DNA from: Lathyrus oleraceus
Lineage: Eukaryota > Streptophyta > Magnoliopsida > Fabales > Fabaceae
Assembly (NCBI RefSeq): GCF_024323335.1
Contig: NC_066579.1
Location: 250,721,575-250,785,574 of the forward strand
DNA length: 64,000 nucleotides
Direction of reading: 5' to 3'
Made by a program: the position numbers and the translations under genes. Positions 1 to 11,918 of the stretch are shown one piece after another (the first letter of the stretch is position 1; every line of letters starts with the position of its first letter). The notes under the pieces are model-generated. The model was not told the origin of the DNA. It saw only the letters and a list, made by a program, of their open reading frames with translations, and searched no databases.

Positions 1-2233
1 ACTCCTCCACATCTTTCTCGAACGAACCCTCAGGCACCTCCTTCTGAGCCGGTTCTTCGTCAACCACAGCCTGTTTGCCCTTAGCTTTGGCAAGTGCCTC
101 GGCATTATTGTCTCTTAACGGTTGTGGAGCAAACAAACGTCCACTTCTGGTAAAACCTCCTGGCCCACCGACATTGTCCACAACTGGACTAACAACCACA
201 TGAGTTCTACTGGGCACACCAATCGTCACAGGCGCTTGATTCACTGGCCTGACCTGACTCTCAGCCCTTCGATTGCTGTGGTAAGCATTATCATATCTCC
301 ATGGTACAGCCCTACTGTCAACAGCCCTTCTGACCGGAGCAACAATAGTAGTTGGAGTACTGACGGTTACAGGAGCAGAGATGGTAACAGGGGTACCACT
401 TGTTGTAGGTGCACTAACAACCCTCTGGCGACGTCCTTCAGACGGTTTGAAGTAGATAGTGACGGTTGACACCGACCCACGATCTCTAACAGCCCGACTG
501 AATTGCAAACAACCCTCATCCATCAAACCCTGGATACCAGCCTTCAACTGATTACAACCGTTCTCAGATTCGGCACAATCAACACAGCCCTGATCACAGC
601 CCGGGTAAACACCTCCATTCAATAAACGGCCCTTTACCACAAACAAAGAAGTCTGAACATCATCCACACTGACAACCAAATCTTCAGCTTCTACCCCTTC
701 AATACTGTTCACTCTGTGTGCACCATGCGGAGGCATAGGATTATTTACAACATTCGGCACAGGAGCAAAATTGATAGTTTTAGCGTCAATTAGGTCCTGG
801 ACTTTATGATGAAAAGCCCTGCAGTTTTCAATGTGGTGTCCCGGCGCACCAGAGTGAAAGTCACAACGCACGTTGGCATCATACCCAGGTGGTACTTTTG
901 TCAACGGAGCCATAGTTCTCAACTCAACAAACCCTAGTCTGAGCAACTCAGGTAGCAACTCAGCATAGGTCATCGGTAATGGGTCAAAACGTTGATCAGG
1001 CATCCTCTGCCTCGGTTGATACGGACGTTGTTGTTGTTGTTGTTGTGGCGGTTGTTGTTGAACTCTCTGTTGTTGCGGTTGTGGACGAGGTTGAGGTGCT
1101 GGAATGGTCACAGCAGCAACCTGGCGATATTGATTTCTGTTCACAATCCTCCTTCCATGTTGCACAACACTGGCTTCACCCTCTCTCCGGCGAGGTGCCC
1201 CAGCAAATGGTTTCTTGGACGACGAGGAACCCACATCCTGAATTTTACCAGCTTTAATCAGGCTTTCTGTCCTCTCTCCGCAGATCACCACATCTGAAAA
1301 ACTACCGAATGGGCAGCTTCCCATCCGGTCCATGAAAACACCTTGTAGAGTAGCAATGAACATGTCAGTTAACTCCCTCTCCAGCATATGGGGTTGTACT
1401 CTAGCAGCCAATTCACGCCACCTCTGGGCGTACTCCTTGAAGCTCTCGCCAGATTTCTGACAAAGACTCTGCAGCTGAGTCCGGCTCGGCGCCATGTCCA
1501 TATTATGTTTATACTGCCTCAAGAAGGCCTCTCCCAGATCTCTCCAACAACGGATATAATCTCTCTTAAGCTCCATGTACCAATCCAAGGAAGCCCCAGA
1601 TAAGCTATCCTGGAAAAAATACATCCACATTTTCTCGTCGTCAGTGTAAGCAGAGATTTTCCGATAATAAGCCTGCACATGGGTGCGAGGGCAAGAAGTA
1701 CCGTTATACTTGTCAAAAGAGGGTGCCTTGAATTTGTAGGGAATCCTCAACCCCTCTACCAGGCCCATGTTGGTCACATCGAACCCAAGGGAATTCTGAC
1801 ATTCCATGGCTCTTATTTTCTCAGCAAGGGCATCAACTTTATGATCCCTCTCCTCGACTCTTCCTACAACTTCATCATCTTCACTCAGCAGTGTGAACAT
1901 GTCCTCTTGTCTATCAACAATCGGAGCAGGATGACGAATCGGAGCCCGGATAGCTCTGGCATTGACAGTCTCTGCAGCAAGAGGCTGTCCGTTGATTCTG
2001 ATCCCCCTTAACTCATCACCCACAGCATAGCCGTTGGCGGGAGCAGCAGCATTAACATTCTCATGAACTAGGACGCCCACCGGCGACGCTCGGTTGGACT
2101 GCGGAATCACGGTCTCTTGTCTTTGGGCTAAGGCACGCAGCTCCTCTTGCCCTTGGACAACACCCTGCATCATAGTCATAAACTGGGCCATGTTCGCCCT
2201 CATCTCAGCTAGTTCTGCCTGAACCTGGTCCAT
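1..2233 (-). CDS. gag: Gag polyprotein of Ogre-C (N-terminal 744 codons)
   Basis: The minus-strand frame opens at the ATG at 2233-2231 and I read it without a stop to the window edge. It aligns throughout with gag-pro of Ogre-B. In order it shows an N-terminal Met/Gln-rich helical segment, a retrotransposon gag core (about 1720-1290) with the conserved QRWRELAA stretch, a poly-Gln tract encoded by CAA repeats (about 1030-1080), and a zinc-knuckle-like C-x2-H-x5-H-x4-C motif (about 870-820). It then enters the repetitive linker before the protease, which is off the window. Gag would form the cytoplasmic particle and bind the genomic RNA. A start at 2233 matches the B start. Whether the remainder is intact cannot be seen. 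Confidence 0.88.
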   Translation of the reverse strand, partial: MDQVQAELAEMRANMAQFMTMMQGVVQGQEELRALAQRQETVIPQSNRASPVGVLVHENVNAAAPANGYAVGDELRGIRINGQPLAAETVNARAIRAPIRHPAPIVDRQEDMFTLLSEDDEVVGRVEERDHKVDALAEKIRAMECQNSLGFDVTNMGLVEGLRIPYKFKAPSFDKYNGTSCPRTHVQAYYRKISAYTDDEKMWMYFFQDSLSGASLDWYMELKRDYIRCWRDLGEAFLRQYKHNMDMAPSRTQLQSLCQKSGESFKEYAQRWRELAARVQPHMLERELTDMFIATLQGVFMDRMGSCPFGSFSDVVICGERTESLIKAGKIQDVGSSSSKKPFAGAPRRREGEASVVQHGRRIVNRNQYRQVAAVTIPAPQPRPQPQQQRVQQQPPQQQQQQRPYQPRQRMPDQRFDPLPMTYAELLPELLRLGFVELRTMAPLTKVPPGYDANVRCDFHSGAPGHHIENCRAFHHKVQDLIDAKTINFAPVPNVVNNPMPPHGAHRVNSIEGVEAEDLVVSVDDVQTSLFVVKGRLLNGGVYPGCDQGCVDCAESENGCNQLKAGIQGLMDEGCLQFSRAVRDRGSVSTVTIYFKPSEGRRQRVVSAPTTSGTPVTISAPVTVSTPTTIVAPVRRAVDSRAVPWRYDNAYHSNRRAESQVRPVNQAPVTIGVPSRTHVVVSPVVDNVGGPGGFTRSGRLFAPQPLRDNNAEALAKAKGKQAVVDEEPAQKEVPEGSFEKDVEE

Positions 2234-2641
2234 ACTTCTCTGATGATTCAGTCTGGTTGAGTAGCGATGCGGTCTTCGATCAGCTATCCTGCCTGACACA
2301 GGAACCAGAGTGAGAAGCCGCGAGCAAGAACACCTGTTATGCACAATGATATGAGTATGATGCTAATGCATATGATGCACATGATATGCTCATTTCTCAG
2401 GCATTCAAAGAGCCTAATTCATCTTCGAAAGATGGCAACCTGCAACAAGAACAACACAGAAACACAGGAACAACCATACACAAGAGTGATGAGTTCAAAG
2501 TGAAACCAACAACCTCATCTATATATAAGAGCAACAGGATCATACAACAAAGATTCAAAGATCCAAGTAACCAGAGTACAACAATGAATCCCACCCAACA
2601 AGCCTGGGGGTGATTCTGAACATAAACATCAGGAATACAAG
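2234..2641 (-). other. Spacer between ORF1 and gag of Ogre-C
   Basis: About 410 bp of AT-rich sequence between the ORF1 stop and the gag start. I see no conserved frame. Ogre-B has a similar-sized spacer at 50119-50532. Confidence 0.7.
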
Positions 2642-4283
2642 CTAAGACAAACGGCTTCCAGGAATGAGAGTCTTCAAGTAGTGACACTGGTCTATCAACA
2701 GGTCACACTCTGAACATTCTGGCAAGGGAGTGAGCTTCTCCTTCAATTGTCTTCTGAGCTCCATAACTTCTCCTCCAAGTTGGTTCTCTGATGCATGTCT
2801 CAAGTCTACTTCCTTCTTCAACTGGATATCTTTGTCTCTGAGTTGTTTCTCCAAGTCTCTGATCTTCTTCTGATAACTGGCCTCAGCTCTCTGCAATCTC
2901 AAGCATTCTCGGTGCTTTGCATTCAACAAGTTCTCCATCTCTTCATAAGATCTCTTCTTGCTCCTTACTCCACCAACATCCACACTCTGGATGTCTCTAA
3001 GTTGATGAGTCAGGTTCAACCTATCCGCTTTGGCTCTGTACAACTCCATCTGGGCATCTTGCTCTTTCTCCTTCAACCTGCGATTCTCCATCAGGGCTTG
3101 CTTGTACTGCTCAGTAGGTACACTCTCAGCAAGGATCAAAGGTGGTTGCACTTGCAAAGGATTCATCCTATCATAGGGCAACAACAAAGTTTCCACTCTC
3201 TTCTTGACCCACTCAGTGTAGTCAGGCATAGCAATGGCAAACTTCTTCCCTAAGACAACTCCATCTTTGACACCAATAGACTTCCAAGCTCTTCCTATCT
3301 GCTCCAATCCAATAGGGTCATTCCGCTTCTCAAAATACACACTCTCAGCTATCTCAGCATCAAGTGGTCTTCCATTCATCACGAACCCCAACTGGCGAAG
3401 AGAAAGAACTGGGTTGTAATTGATGCAACCCTTAGTCCCTACAAGTGGCACATTCCGAAACGCTCCACAGCTCATGATGACATTACGCATATCCATCCGG
3501 TAAGAATGCCATCTGATATCATATGAAGTAAGAGACATAACCCTCTGAGTCCACTTATGGGTGATCTGAGCATCCACAAAAGGTCCACTGACTGGCAGGA
3601 GAGACAAGAACCATCTGAGCAACAGTGGGAGACAACATCTGATAGCTCCACCCTTACCATGCCTACTGTGAATAACATAGTAAGTGTCAGCTAACAGAGT
3701 AGGAACCGGGGTTTTCTCCAAGGAAGATAATGACTGCAGCAAAGTCCACAAAGTTGGGCATACTCGGGAACAAGACAATTCCATAGATCATGATGGCCAA
3801 CTGAGCATGAAAAGCTCCCCAATTCCCCTTCTCTGCTTCTTCTCTAGCAATCTTCAACAGAAACTTCAAAGGCAAACCCACAACATCCCCACTGGACTTC
3901 CAATTATCACTGACTTCTTTGATACCCAAATGGAGAGCTCTGGCTACAACTCTGAAATCAACCTTCTTAGGCACATTCAAGAAAGGAACCTGATACTGGA
4001 TAGGAACATTCAACAGAATGAAGTACTCCTCAAGAGTAGGCGCCAACTGATAATCCTGAAAGGTGAAGCAACGAAGCTCTGGGTCGTAGAACTGTAGAAG
4101 AGTCTGCAACGGCACTGGATCAACTACCATCTTCAACAGTGTCAGAATATCCCCATACTGATCAACAAACACCTTCTGATTTCCACTGGTCACAAGGTTG
4201 CTCAACTCTATCAGCGACGTCAAAGGCTCACGGTGAAAGCGGTAGGAACAAGTCTTCCGCTTCAACTCTAGGACTGTTGCCAT
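2642..4283 (-). pseudogene. ORF1: Ogre-C ORF1 protein (one frameshift)
   Basis: The frame starts at the ATG at 4283, like the ORF1 start of Ogre-B at 20769, and ends at 2642. The first two thirds resemble the plant-mobile-domain-like (DUF7745-type) region of Ogre ORF1: a Leu-rich helical fold with conserved FYDPELRCF, PTLEEY and CINYNP motifs. The last third is a charged coiled coil, ending in a Cys-containing tail (C-x2-C then Cys). The frame breaks at a G run at 3708-3711, where there is one base more than in Ogre-B. Upstream the frame reads to a stop near 3687; the downstream frame runs open to 2642. No other defect is seen. The role of ORF1 in Ogres is unknown. Confidence 0.85.
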
Positions 4284-5057
4284 CTCTATCAGTGAATCGA
4301 ACTCCTGAGTGAACCTGAGAAATGATATGCATGCAGAGATTAGTTTTTCTTTTTTTATTTTTATTTTTTTATTGCGTATTTTTTTGAAAATAAACATGCT
4401 ATGATGCAAATGATGCAGACAAGGCTGGCAGGTTGTGCATCTCAGAACACAAGATCAAAGCTTCGACTTGAACTCGGAACCACAATTCATCTGAAACCCA
4501 AAGTCATCTGAGGAACTGTCATTTGAAGAACCAAGAGTCACCAACAGGACCACAAGTCACCAACAAGCCACCAATTATACATGTAATAATGATCATTCCC
4601 TCCCACTCACGGGTGTCATCTAGGCTAGGGTAAGGTCGAGAGAAACGCAGCATAAATAACCCTTTCATAGAATATCATCATATACACACCCGAAGTATGT
4701 AACGATAATACCCCATCAGAGTCTGAACTGCTCGTGATATCAATGTTCCGCTAAGTGGCGCAATACCACCCGCTTCCCATGAATCACTCTATTCCTAAGT
4801 TTCCTAGATTGCACTCATAGCCTGGGTATTGGGCCTTTTACCTCAAGTAACTCCCACCCCAACAGAGAGACAACACAGCACAGCCAGATGAACAGATGAA
4901 TATGAATGAATGCAAACATAAATGCAAACATAAATGCAAACAATAAGTAAATGAATGCAATAAATGAAACAGCAAAAAGCAACCAAACCCTATCCTAGAG
5001 AGCGCTAGGAGAGACTCGCTTAGGGAAGATGGACCAGCAAGAGGTCAACTTCTCCTT
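4284..5057 (-). other. Untranslated leader of Ogre-C
   Basis: Region between the PBS and the ORF1 start codon. It contains a T-rich/A-rich low-complexity stretch (about 4345-4390) and short repeated motifs (4915-4970). It parallels the leader of Ogre-B (20044-20768), which shares blocks such as the conserved gggtattgggctttt-like segment. No frame of interest. Confidence 0.7.
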
Positions 5058-5075
5058 TCCCCAGCAGAGTCTCCA
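5058..5075 (-). other. Primer-binding site of Ogre-C (tRNA-Arg type)
   Basis: Minus strand reads TGGAGACTCTGCTGGGGA, two bases after the LTR end. It differs at one position (A for C at base 4) from the TGGCGACTCTGCTGGGGA of the other elements. Ogre elements are known to use tRNA-Arg. Confidence 0.85.
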
Positions 5076-5535
5076 GCTGTCGCATTACACGAAAAACAAC
5101 CGGCGGGCTAAAACAAAACAAACAGAGACGCCACCGTGCGTTATTTATCCCAAAAGAGGGAAAAGAAACGCTCGAAGTAAACCTGGAAAGGAAATGGTCT
5201 TACGACCGGAGATATGGGATCGGGAGTCGGTTATGCGAAGGGAAGGTATTAGCACCCCTACGCATCCTTCGTACTCGACGGGATCCACGCTCAAAAGAAT
5301 AGAAGAAAGGTTGCTAAACACTGCTCAAAAGAATGCACACACACACTAGAATAAAACACAGATGGAAAGAGAGAGGAACGGGCTCACTAGGATATCGCAT
5401 CCTATGCCTACGTATCTCATCTGGAATGAGAACCAGAGCTACCGTAGTTCGGCTCACGCACGCCGAAACAAAACACACGCACAGACGCTGAGACATCAAA
5501 ACAAACACACAAAAAAGGCAAACATGGAAACCGAA

Positions 5536-5685
5536 TGCCAATTGCTGGACTTACATCAGACTCCGAACCAACAAACACACATAGGAACCAACTGCCAATC
5601 GCTGGACTTACGTCGGACTCCACACACCCAAACGCCAATAGGATACGGACTGCCAATTGCTGGTCTTACATCCATCTCCTAACAC
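5536..5685. repeat. 57-58-bp tandem repeat, three copies
   Basis: Copies start at about 5536, 5593 and 5651 and share a core of tgccaatYgctggWcttac (plus strand). It lies in the 3' part of the Ogre-C LTR. A related, longer array is found in LTR-F near 39143-39665. Confidence 0.8.
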
Positions 5686-6349
5686 ACAAGAAGGTTAACC
5701 AACAAACAAGTTACTAAGGAGTCTGGCACTCGAGCCTAATAACTGTCAAGCAAACACACAAAAAAAAGGAAAAGGGTGCCCGGAGAGATCTCGTATGACC
5801 TCCTGCCTACGTACCTCATCTGGTATGAGGATCAGGGCAACGTAGTTCCCCTACGCAGGGAAAGAACTTCTAACCTAACCAGAGACTGGGAAATGACATA
5901 CTAGAAGGGAGACTAACTCGAGCCTAATAGTTATCATGCAAATTCACCATGGTCCTAGGTCAAGGTTTCTATCTAACTTGCACAGGGAGCAAGCTAAACC
6001 TAAACAGCACAAGCAAAGCAAACATACACACAAATAGCACACACTATATACAAACAAAGTGGGCTCACACAAGGTTAGGCTGTGAAACACAAGCCAACTG
6101 GAATCGGGTATTGTTAGCTCTTAACCCTAACATTGAGAGCTAAGGTGAAGCAGATGAAATGGGAAGTGAGAGGTGTGCCTCACAACTCTTATCCCTGGCC
6201 TGGGAGAGCTTCAGACAAATGAAGGGGTGGGAGTTCAGAAAGCAGGAACTCTTCTATCCACATGTGACTGACTCAACAAAGATCTTGGGTTAATATCCAC
6301 AATGCATCAACATGTAATGTGAGCAAAGGGATGTAACACTGAATAGCAG

Positions 6350-6368
6350 GAGATGGATTGCACATCTC
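6350..6368 (-). other. Conserved LTR hairpin, copy C
   Basis: Minus strand: stem GAGATG, loop TGCAATC, stem CATCTC. Same position and geometry as in all the other LTRs here, but with different paired bases. See the hairpin finding. Confidence 0.75.
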
Positions 6369-6586
6369 TTTTATCTGCCAATTGCCTTATCAAAGGACTT
6401 TTCCTGCTTGGCACAAAAATAAACAAACACAAGCATTGCCTCTTAAGGAGGACTTCAGACAGGTGCCTGCCCAAGTAACAGGACAGGTCTTCCAGACTAC
6501 ATGAAGTCAGTGAGTTATACCTCAAATGGTTAAGCAACCAAGCAAAGCAAAAGCAAGTTCACAATGAAGTTAAGCAACTAATGTAC

Positions 6587-8491
6587 CTGAAAACAATCCA
6601 ACTCAATCAGTACACAAGTCAAATGAACTAAACAGGCAACCAATAGTCAACAGTCAACAGTCAAACAGACAAGCAATGCACAAGGTGCAAGGCACAAGCT
6701 CAACTCAAATGAGCTAAAATCATCCTACAAAACAAGTCAAGGTTAGTCAACATCAACCAAATAATCCAACTTAAGCAATGTGAATCAATCTCCTCATGGT
6801 CATATGTTCCTTATCCTGAAAACAAAACTCAAACATAAGCACAAACCACTAGGACAAGGCCTAGGGTCAAAGATGGAGAAATAATTCAAAACAGAACATG
6901 AAAATTTACATGAATCAACCTCAATCAAGTAAGAACACAATCCAAAAGGTCTCATGTCAATAGCATCAACCAAATTCATTTCACAAATCAATCATGGCAA
7001 TGTATGCAAGTTCAAAGCTCATTGAAGCAACAGAATGAACAAATCCACATTAATTCCAAAATGGCTCAATAAATCTCAAGAAAAATCATGGCTAAACAGA
7101 ACACACAACATGATCAACACACCAAAAATCAAGGCATTTGGACAAGTCTAAGCATGGTAATCAAATTCCATAAGTCAAGGTAAGCACAAACAAGCTCAAC
7201 TAGGGCACAATTTGCTACATCAACTTAGCACAATCCTAAATCAGAAATGACAAATGGTAAAGACCTCAAACAAAAGCCACAATAAACTTCAACATGTCTA
7301 GAAACAATGTGCAAAATTTCACATCCATAGGATAAACAACCATCATTTCACAAATCATTGAAGTTCAAGACTATTCAAAAGTGCACAAATGACCATCCAG
7401 AAAGAAAAATATCAAACAAATCAGAAATGAATCCAAAAATTCCAAGAAAATTCATGATCAATCAAAACATCCATAGGAAGCATCATACAAAAAATCACAT
7501 CAATTGGAAATCACTTGGCATGGCAAAGAAATTCATCAAGTTGAGAAAGCAAAGGTGCGACACACATTGTCACACCTACATTAACATGAGCATATCTCAG
7601 CAACCATAAATGATAAAATTGCAAACCCAACACCAAAATGTCTAGCAAGAGGTCTAGTTTAAGCATGCAAAGTTTCAAAGGCATTAGATCAAAACTCATC
7701 ATTTCACAAAGCATATGGCAAGCAAGGTCAAGAAAACACACATATTAACATTCCCTAGGCCCAACAAATTTCCAACCGAGCACAATTTCTGGAAAAATAA
7801 CCAAACAATACTAGACACAACAAGGAGAATGATGCAAAAATCCACACATGATTTGCATTAATATTTATTGAGTTATGAATTTTTTAAGTTAAAGAAAAAA
7901 TTAAAAAGCATGTGAGAAGCATAGCATGAATGGATGAATAAAAGGAAATAATACGAAAATGCAATTTGGAAAAGATCATGAGCCAGGAATCGAAGTGAGT
8001 GTGATTTCAAATTTGGAGCGCTAACAGTAAAACGCGCCGTTTCACTTAAGCGCATGTGGCAATGCTGAGCGCTATCGTCCAATCATTGTGCCACGCCAAG
8101 GCCACGTGGTCTACTACATGTCCACTAACATACAAACACATGCAAACAAGCGCTGGAAAGATCAAAGGCAATCTGGAAACGAAAACCCTAACACATTCAT
8201 ACGTGTTCTTCATGTTCTTCCCATGTCAAGAACAAAAGTGCCAGAAATTCAAAATAATCATACCAATGTGTTCATCTCTCATCACTCAACATGAATCCAG
8301 GCTTGGTTTAACATAATTCCACACATATCCAAAGAATCGAGCAAAAGAAGTTTCACATGTCAAACTTAAAATCACCATAACTAACACAATACTGCATGAA
8401 AATTAATGATCTAAAGCTCAGCATGCTTAGTGTTCAAAGATCTACCATAAGCACATAACAATTTCGTGAATAGAGGAGATCGATTTCTAAC
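6587..8491 (-). other. Candidate intron within the Ogre-C LTR
   Basis: On the minus strand a donor-like AAG|GTTAG at 8491 lies about 360 bp after the TATA-like box. An acceptor-like TTTTCAG ends at 6587, followed by GTACATTAGTTGC, which is conserved after the equivalent acceptor in the A and F LTRs. The interval is T-rich like plant introns. Inference only. Confidence 0.35.
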
Positions 8492-8845
8492 CTTCAAGAA
8501 GATGCAGAAGTGAAACAGGTGATTTCAGGCCTTGAGAAGTTCAAACAGATCTTCCTAAGCTCTTGTATGGATGAATGGTTGAATGTTTGATGCTTACTCG
8601 AGCTTGATCTTGCCAGAATTGCCAACTGCCATGGATGAATGCAAAGTTCAGCTGCTTCCAATTTGCACGAAAACCTCTAGATCTTGCTTCAACAATGCTC
8701 TTCAATGCTTCTAGGTGAAGAATCAATCAAGAACAAGGCAATGTGTTTGCAGAATTTTGATAAAAATCGAGAGAGAAAGTTTGAAGAATTTTTTTCAGAT
8801 CTGGAAATTGTGATGTGTTAAATGCCATTTTCTGTTAGGATTAGC

Positions 8846-8853
8846 TATATATA
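8846..8853 (-). promoter_or_regulatory. TATA-like box of Ogre-C LTR
   Basis: TATATATA about 1 kb into the LTR. The TATA-like boxes of LTR A and LTR-F lie at about the same depth (1.1 kb). Confidence 0.5.
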
Positions 8854-9847
8854 TGAGGTGCTAATCATGTTTGTTAATCATGCTTAACCAATGTAAGTGT
8901 AATTAGTGAAAACAAGGTGTTTATGCCAATTTGCCAATTTCACCCTTGTGCATGCAAACCAATGGAACAGTGCACGAATTCTGTTTTAATTCACTCGAAA
9001 ATGCTATTTTGAAGCTAATGCAAGTGTTGCCATGTGAAAACAATGAGCCAAATTCAAATTATAACTTTCCCTCCAAAATTCAAATGAAAAAACCAAATAT
9101 TTTTGTGATGGGAATGCATGGCATATGATGCATGTTTTGGATAGTGCATGTCAAGACATGAATGTTGCAAAAAGAACCACTTCATTTGGCCTTATGGTTA
9201 AAAAGTTATGCATGTTTGAAGTTCAAATTCACTTGGCCATGATTGATCCATATCTTTTCAACCACACATGAGAAATTCATGATCTTAGACTTTTTGGAAA
9301 TGGGAGAGAAAGATCTTCAACTTTCATGTTGGACAAAATTTCATTTGAAGCTTGCTTGATGATGTAATCTTGAGGAGAAAACCTTTCCATTTTTGGCAAT
9401 TTCAAATTACAGGTCACTTACTATTTTTGGAAATTTTTCATCTGACCTCAAATCCTTCAACGTTGATGTTTGAAATGTCAAATGAGACTTGTATGGACAT
9501 GAATGAGGCCTCTCTAACCATCTCCCACCTTCAAATCCATGGTTGAACTGACAGTTGACTTTTGTTGACTTTCTAGGGTTTCAGATGAATTGATCACTGA
9601 CTGATGAGCTTTGAGCCTTCAATGCTTGACCAAATCACTTAAAAATGATCCTTGAATCATATGAACTAATTGAACCAACCCTAGGGCTTTGCTTCCATAG
9701 AAAATGCACTTGCTTGCTTGCACAACTGGATCTCCTGACCAGTCTTGACTGATGACTTGGTAGACTATGCAATGAACAATGCAAATGTTAATGACCTAAA
9801 ATGAAAATGTATGCACAAAATGGGAGGTGCAAATTTGAGGTGCTACA

Positions 9848-9852
9848 TTCCT
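9848..9852. repeat. Target-site duplication (right copy) of Ogre-C
   Basis: TTCCT directly abutting the LTR start within Ogre-D ORF1. The other copy would be past the left edge, so the duplication itself is inferred. Confidence 0.5.
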
Positions 9853-10937
9853 TGAATCCACTCTTCATACTGAGGGTAAGTTCTACAATCTCCTTTTCCA
9901 AGCACAGTTCTTCCTCTCTTGATCACCTTGAGCCAAGCCTCAGCTGCCTTACGGGATATAGTCAAATTAGATGAAGAATGGAAAAACAAAGATTCTTCCA
10001 CATCTTTTTCCAAAGGCAGAGTTCTTAAAGCATATCCAAACTGTCTGACTGCCAGAGAAGGATTATAGTTGATGCCTCCTCTTCTTCCCACCAACGGTGC
10101 ATTTGGGAAGTTCCCACAACTATGAATAATATCCGCTCGAAGCAAGCTGCAGTCTGACCACCAAGAAATATCTTTAGCTCTTATCCCCATCAGTCTCTTT
10201 GACCAACTCAACGAGTTCTTGATATCAACGAACGCTCCTGACTTGGGTAGGTGGGAACTGAACCACTTATAAAATAAAGGCGTGCAACAATTCACCAATC
10301 CTCCCCTTCTATTCTCATTCCTGTGATGCACTGAATGAAAGAAATCTCCCAACAAGGTCGGCACCGGATTTCCCAACACGAAGAGGCGTATAGCGTCTAC
10401 GTCCACAAATTTTGCCACATTAGGGAACAGGACAATCCCATACACACAAAGAGCCAACACAGAATTGAAACCCCTCTGTTCACCTTCTTCAAGCTTCTTC
10501 TTTGCTTCTCCCAGTAAGAAACTCAGATGAAAACCATTAACTCCTCCCTTCTGACACATATTATCCCTCAAGAATGATTTCCCCAAATATGTGGCTGAAA
10601 CAACCATGTTGAGATCGGGCAGAAACTCGGAACTGTAGAATAGCAACTGCGGCTTGATAGGAACTTTGAGAAAACATGCAACCTCCTCCAAAGTAGGGAC
10701 CAAAATATAATCTGGGAACGTGAAACACCTCAATGGAGGGTCATAGAACTGCAACAATGTAAAGAGAGCATCATGTTGATCTTTGGAGAGAACCGTAACG
10801 AAACTTAGAATCAAACCATAATCCTTCCGGAATCCTTCTAGAGAATCATGATCCATTAACTTCATCAACTATTGAATGGGATCCAAACAAACCACAGGAA
10901 ACTTGTAGGCGACGTGTCTCTTTTTGTCAATGTCCAT
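9848..10937 (-). pseudogene. ORF1: Ogre-D ORF1 protein, N-terminal 363 codons
   Basis: The frame starts with an ATG at 10937, has an in-frame TAG at 10871-10869 (codon 23), then is open until it meets the Ogre-C LTR at 9847. It carries the same ORF1 motifs as the other elements (FYDPPLRCF, PTLEE, YGIVLFP, GINYNPSLA), but is clearly diverged from the B/C proteins. The coiled-coil part would follow beyond Ogre-C, off the window. The insertion point lies about 33 residues downstream of the point where Ogre-A hit the ORF1 of B. Confidence 0.82.
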
Positions 10938-11836
10938 CTTAAGAGAACCAGAAAACCCTGTCCGGAATCAAGAGGAAGATGTAAACCCCTAGTAATAGAT
11001 AAACATGTGTTAAATGATATGAATGCAAAATGATGTGATGCAATGCAGTGACATGGAAATCAGGATTGCTGTATCTGCTTGAACATCTGTCAGGTTGCAC
11101 TGTCTGAAGAGAAACCCACTGAAGAATATAATACAAGATCAAGTCTGCTCCAGAAAACCGGGTTGGTTGGAGGTTAAGGTTTCCTGAATTTAGCCCGCCT
11201 CTCACTGGTAGGTTCTAAGAACAGAAGTTTGTTAGCTTCAGCCCTTCAGTCGAGAATAATACGTTTACCACTGAAGGTTTGGCATTATTACGGGATAAAA
11301 GACCCCCACTGACTCCCCTCAACAGGATATCTTAAAGCAAGTTCCCAGTCTTGGGGTCCTCGAATTGATCAACGAGAATGCGCCCACCAGAGCTAACATA
11401 AACGCGTCTAGGAGGAGAGGCCTCGACTGAGTTCTCGGGAAATGGTCACCAGAGTCGACGATTTCTAGAGGAACATCGGTCGTTATGGAACACCCATAGG
11501 ACAAAATATATCCAAAAGAAACCTCGTCTGGGTGTGGGTCTTCATGAACGACTTAACGTAGCAACATGCCACGCAAGCCTCATGACTATCCACTCTAAAA
11601 CATGTGTGTACGCTCAAGCCTGGGTAGTGGGCTTATCTCTCATAGAATATCCCAACCCAACAAACAAACAACCCAACAACAGAGCCAACAGATATAAGCA
11701 ATGATATGTACACAAAAATGCAATAAGGTAAAGCAGGTAAATGAATAACTGTACAAAAGAAATAAACACCCAACCAACAAGAAACCTACAAAAGCTAGGA
11801 GGGACTCGCTTAGGGAAACCAGAGATTTTGGGTTCG
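10938..11836 (-). other. Untranslated leader of Ogre-D
   Basis: Roughly 900 bp between PBS and ORF1 ATG. It is collinear with the leader of Ogre-E (57088-57890). No coding frame is seen. Confidence 0.72.
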
Positions 11837-11854
11837 TCCCCAGCAGAGTCGCCA
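11837..11854 (-). other. Primer-binding site of Ogre-D
   Basis: Minus strand TGGCGACTCTGCTGGGGA, two bases from the LTR end. Confidence 0.9.
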
Positions 11855-11904
11855 GCTGTCGCAACCTAAATGCGAAACGAAACAACCGGCGAAAAAAGAA
11901 ATGA

Positions 11905-11918
11905 CAGAAGAGTCGCCA
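11905..11918 (-). other. PBS-like motif inside U5 of Ogre-D
   Basis: Minus strand TGGCGACTCTTCTG matches 13 of the first 14 bases of the true PBS. It lies within the LTR about 50 bp from its end. Equivalent motifs exist in every other LTR. Confidence 0.65.

Larger units (their letters stand above)
1..9847 (-). mobile_element. Ogre-C, partial (5' LTR, ORF1, gag)
   Basis: An Ogre-type Ty3/gypsy element read on the minus strand. Its 5' LTR is 5078-9847, its PBS 5058-5075, its ORF1 4283-2642 and its gag starts at 2233. Protease, pol, 3' UTR and 3' LTR would lie beyond the left edge. It is inserted into ORF1 of Ogre-D in the same orientation, so it is younger than D. Its ORF1 and gag proteins are close relatives of those of Ogre-B (similar starts, similar gag core), so B and C belong to one coding subfamily. 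Confidence 0.9.
5078..9847 (-). repeat. 5' LTR of Ogre-C (4770 bp)
   Basis: In minus orientation it begins TGTAGCACCTCAAATTTG at 9847 and ends GCGACA at 5078, two bases before the PBS. It has TG/CA termini. It holds a TATA-like sequence (8846-8853), a T-rich candidate intron (8491-6587), a conserved 19-nt hairpin (6350-6368), a three-copy tandem repeat (5536-5685) and a PBS-like motif near its end (5123-5133). The 3' LTR is off the window. Confidence 0.92.

Noticed and set aside
979..1297. Plus-strand frames rich in Val or Leu
   Set aside because: They are antisense shadows of the CAA-encoded poly-Gln tract in Ogre-C gag.
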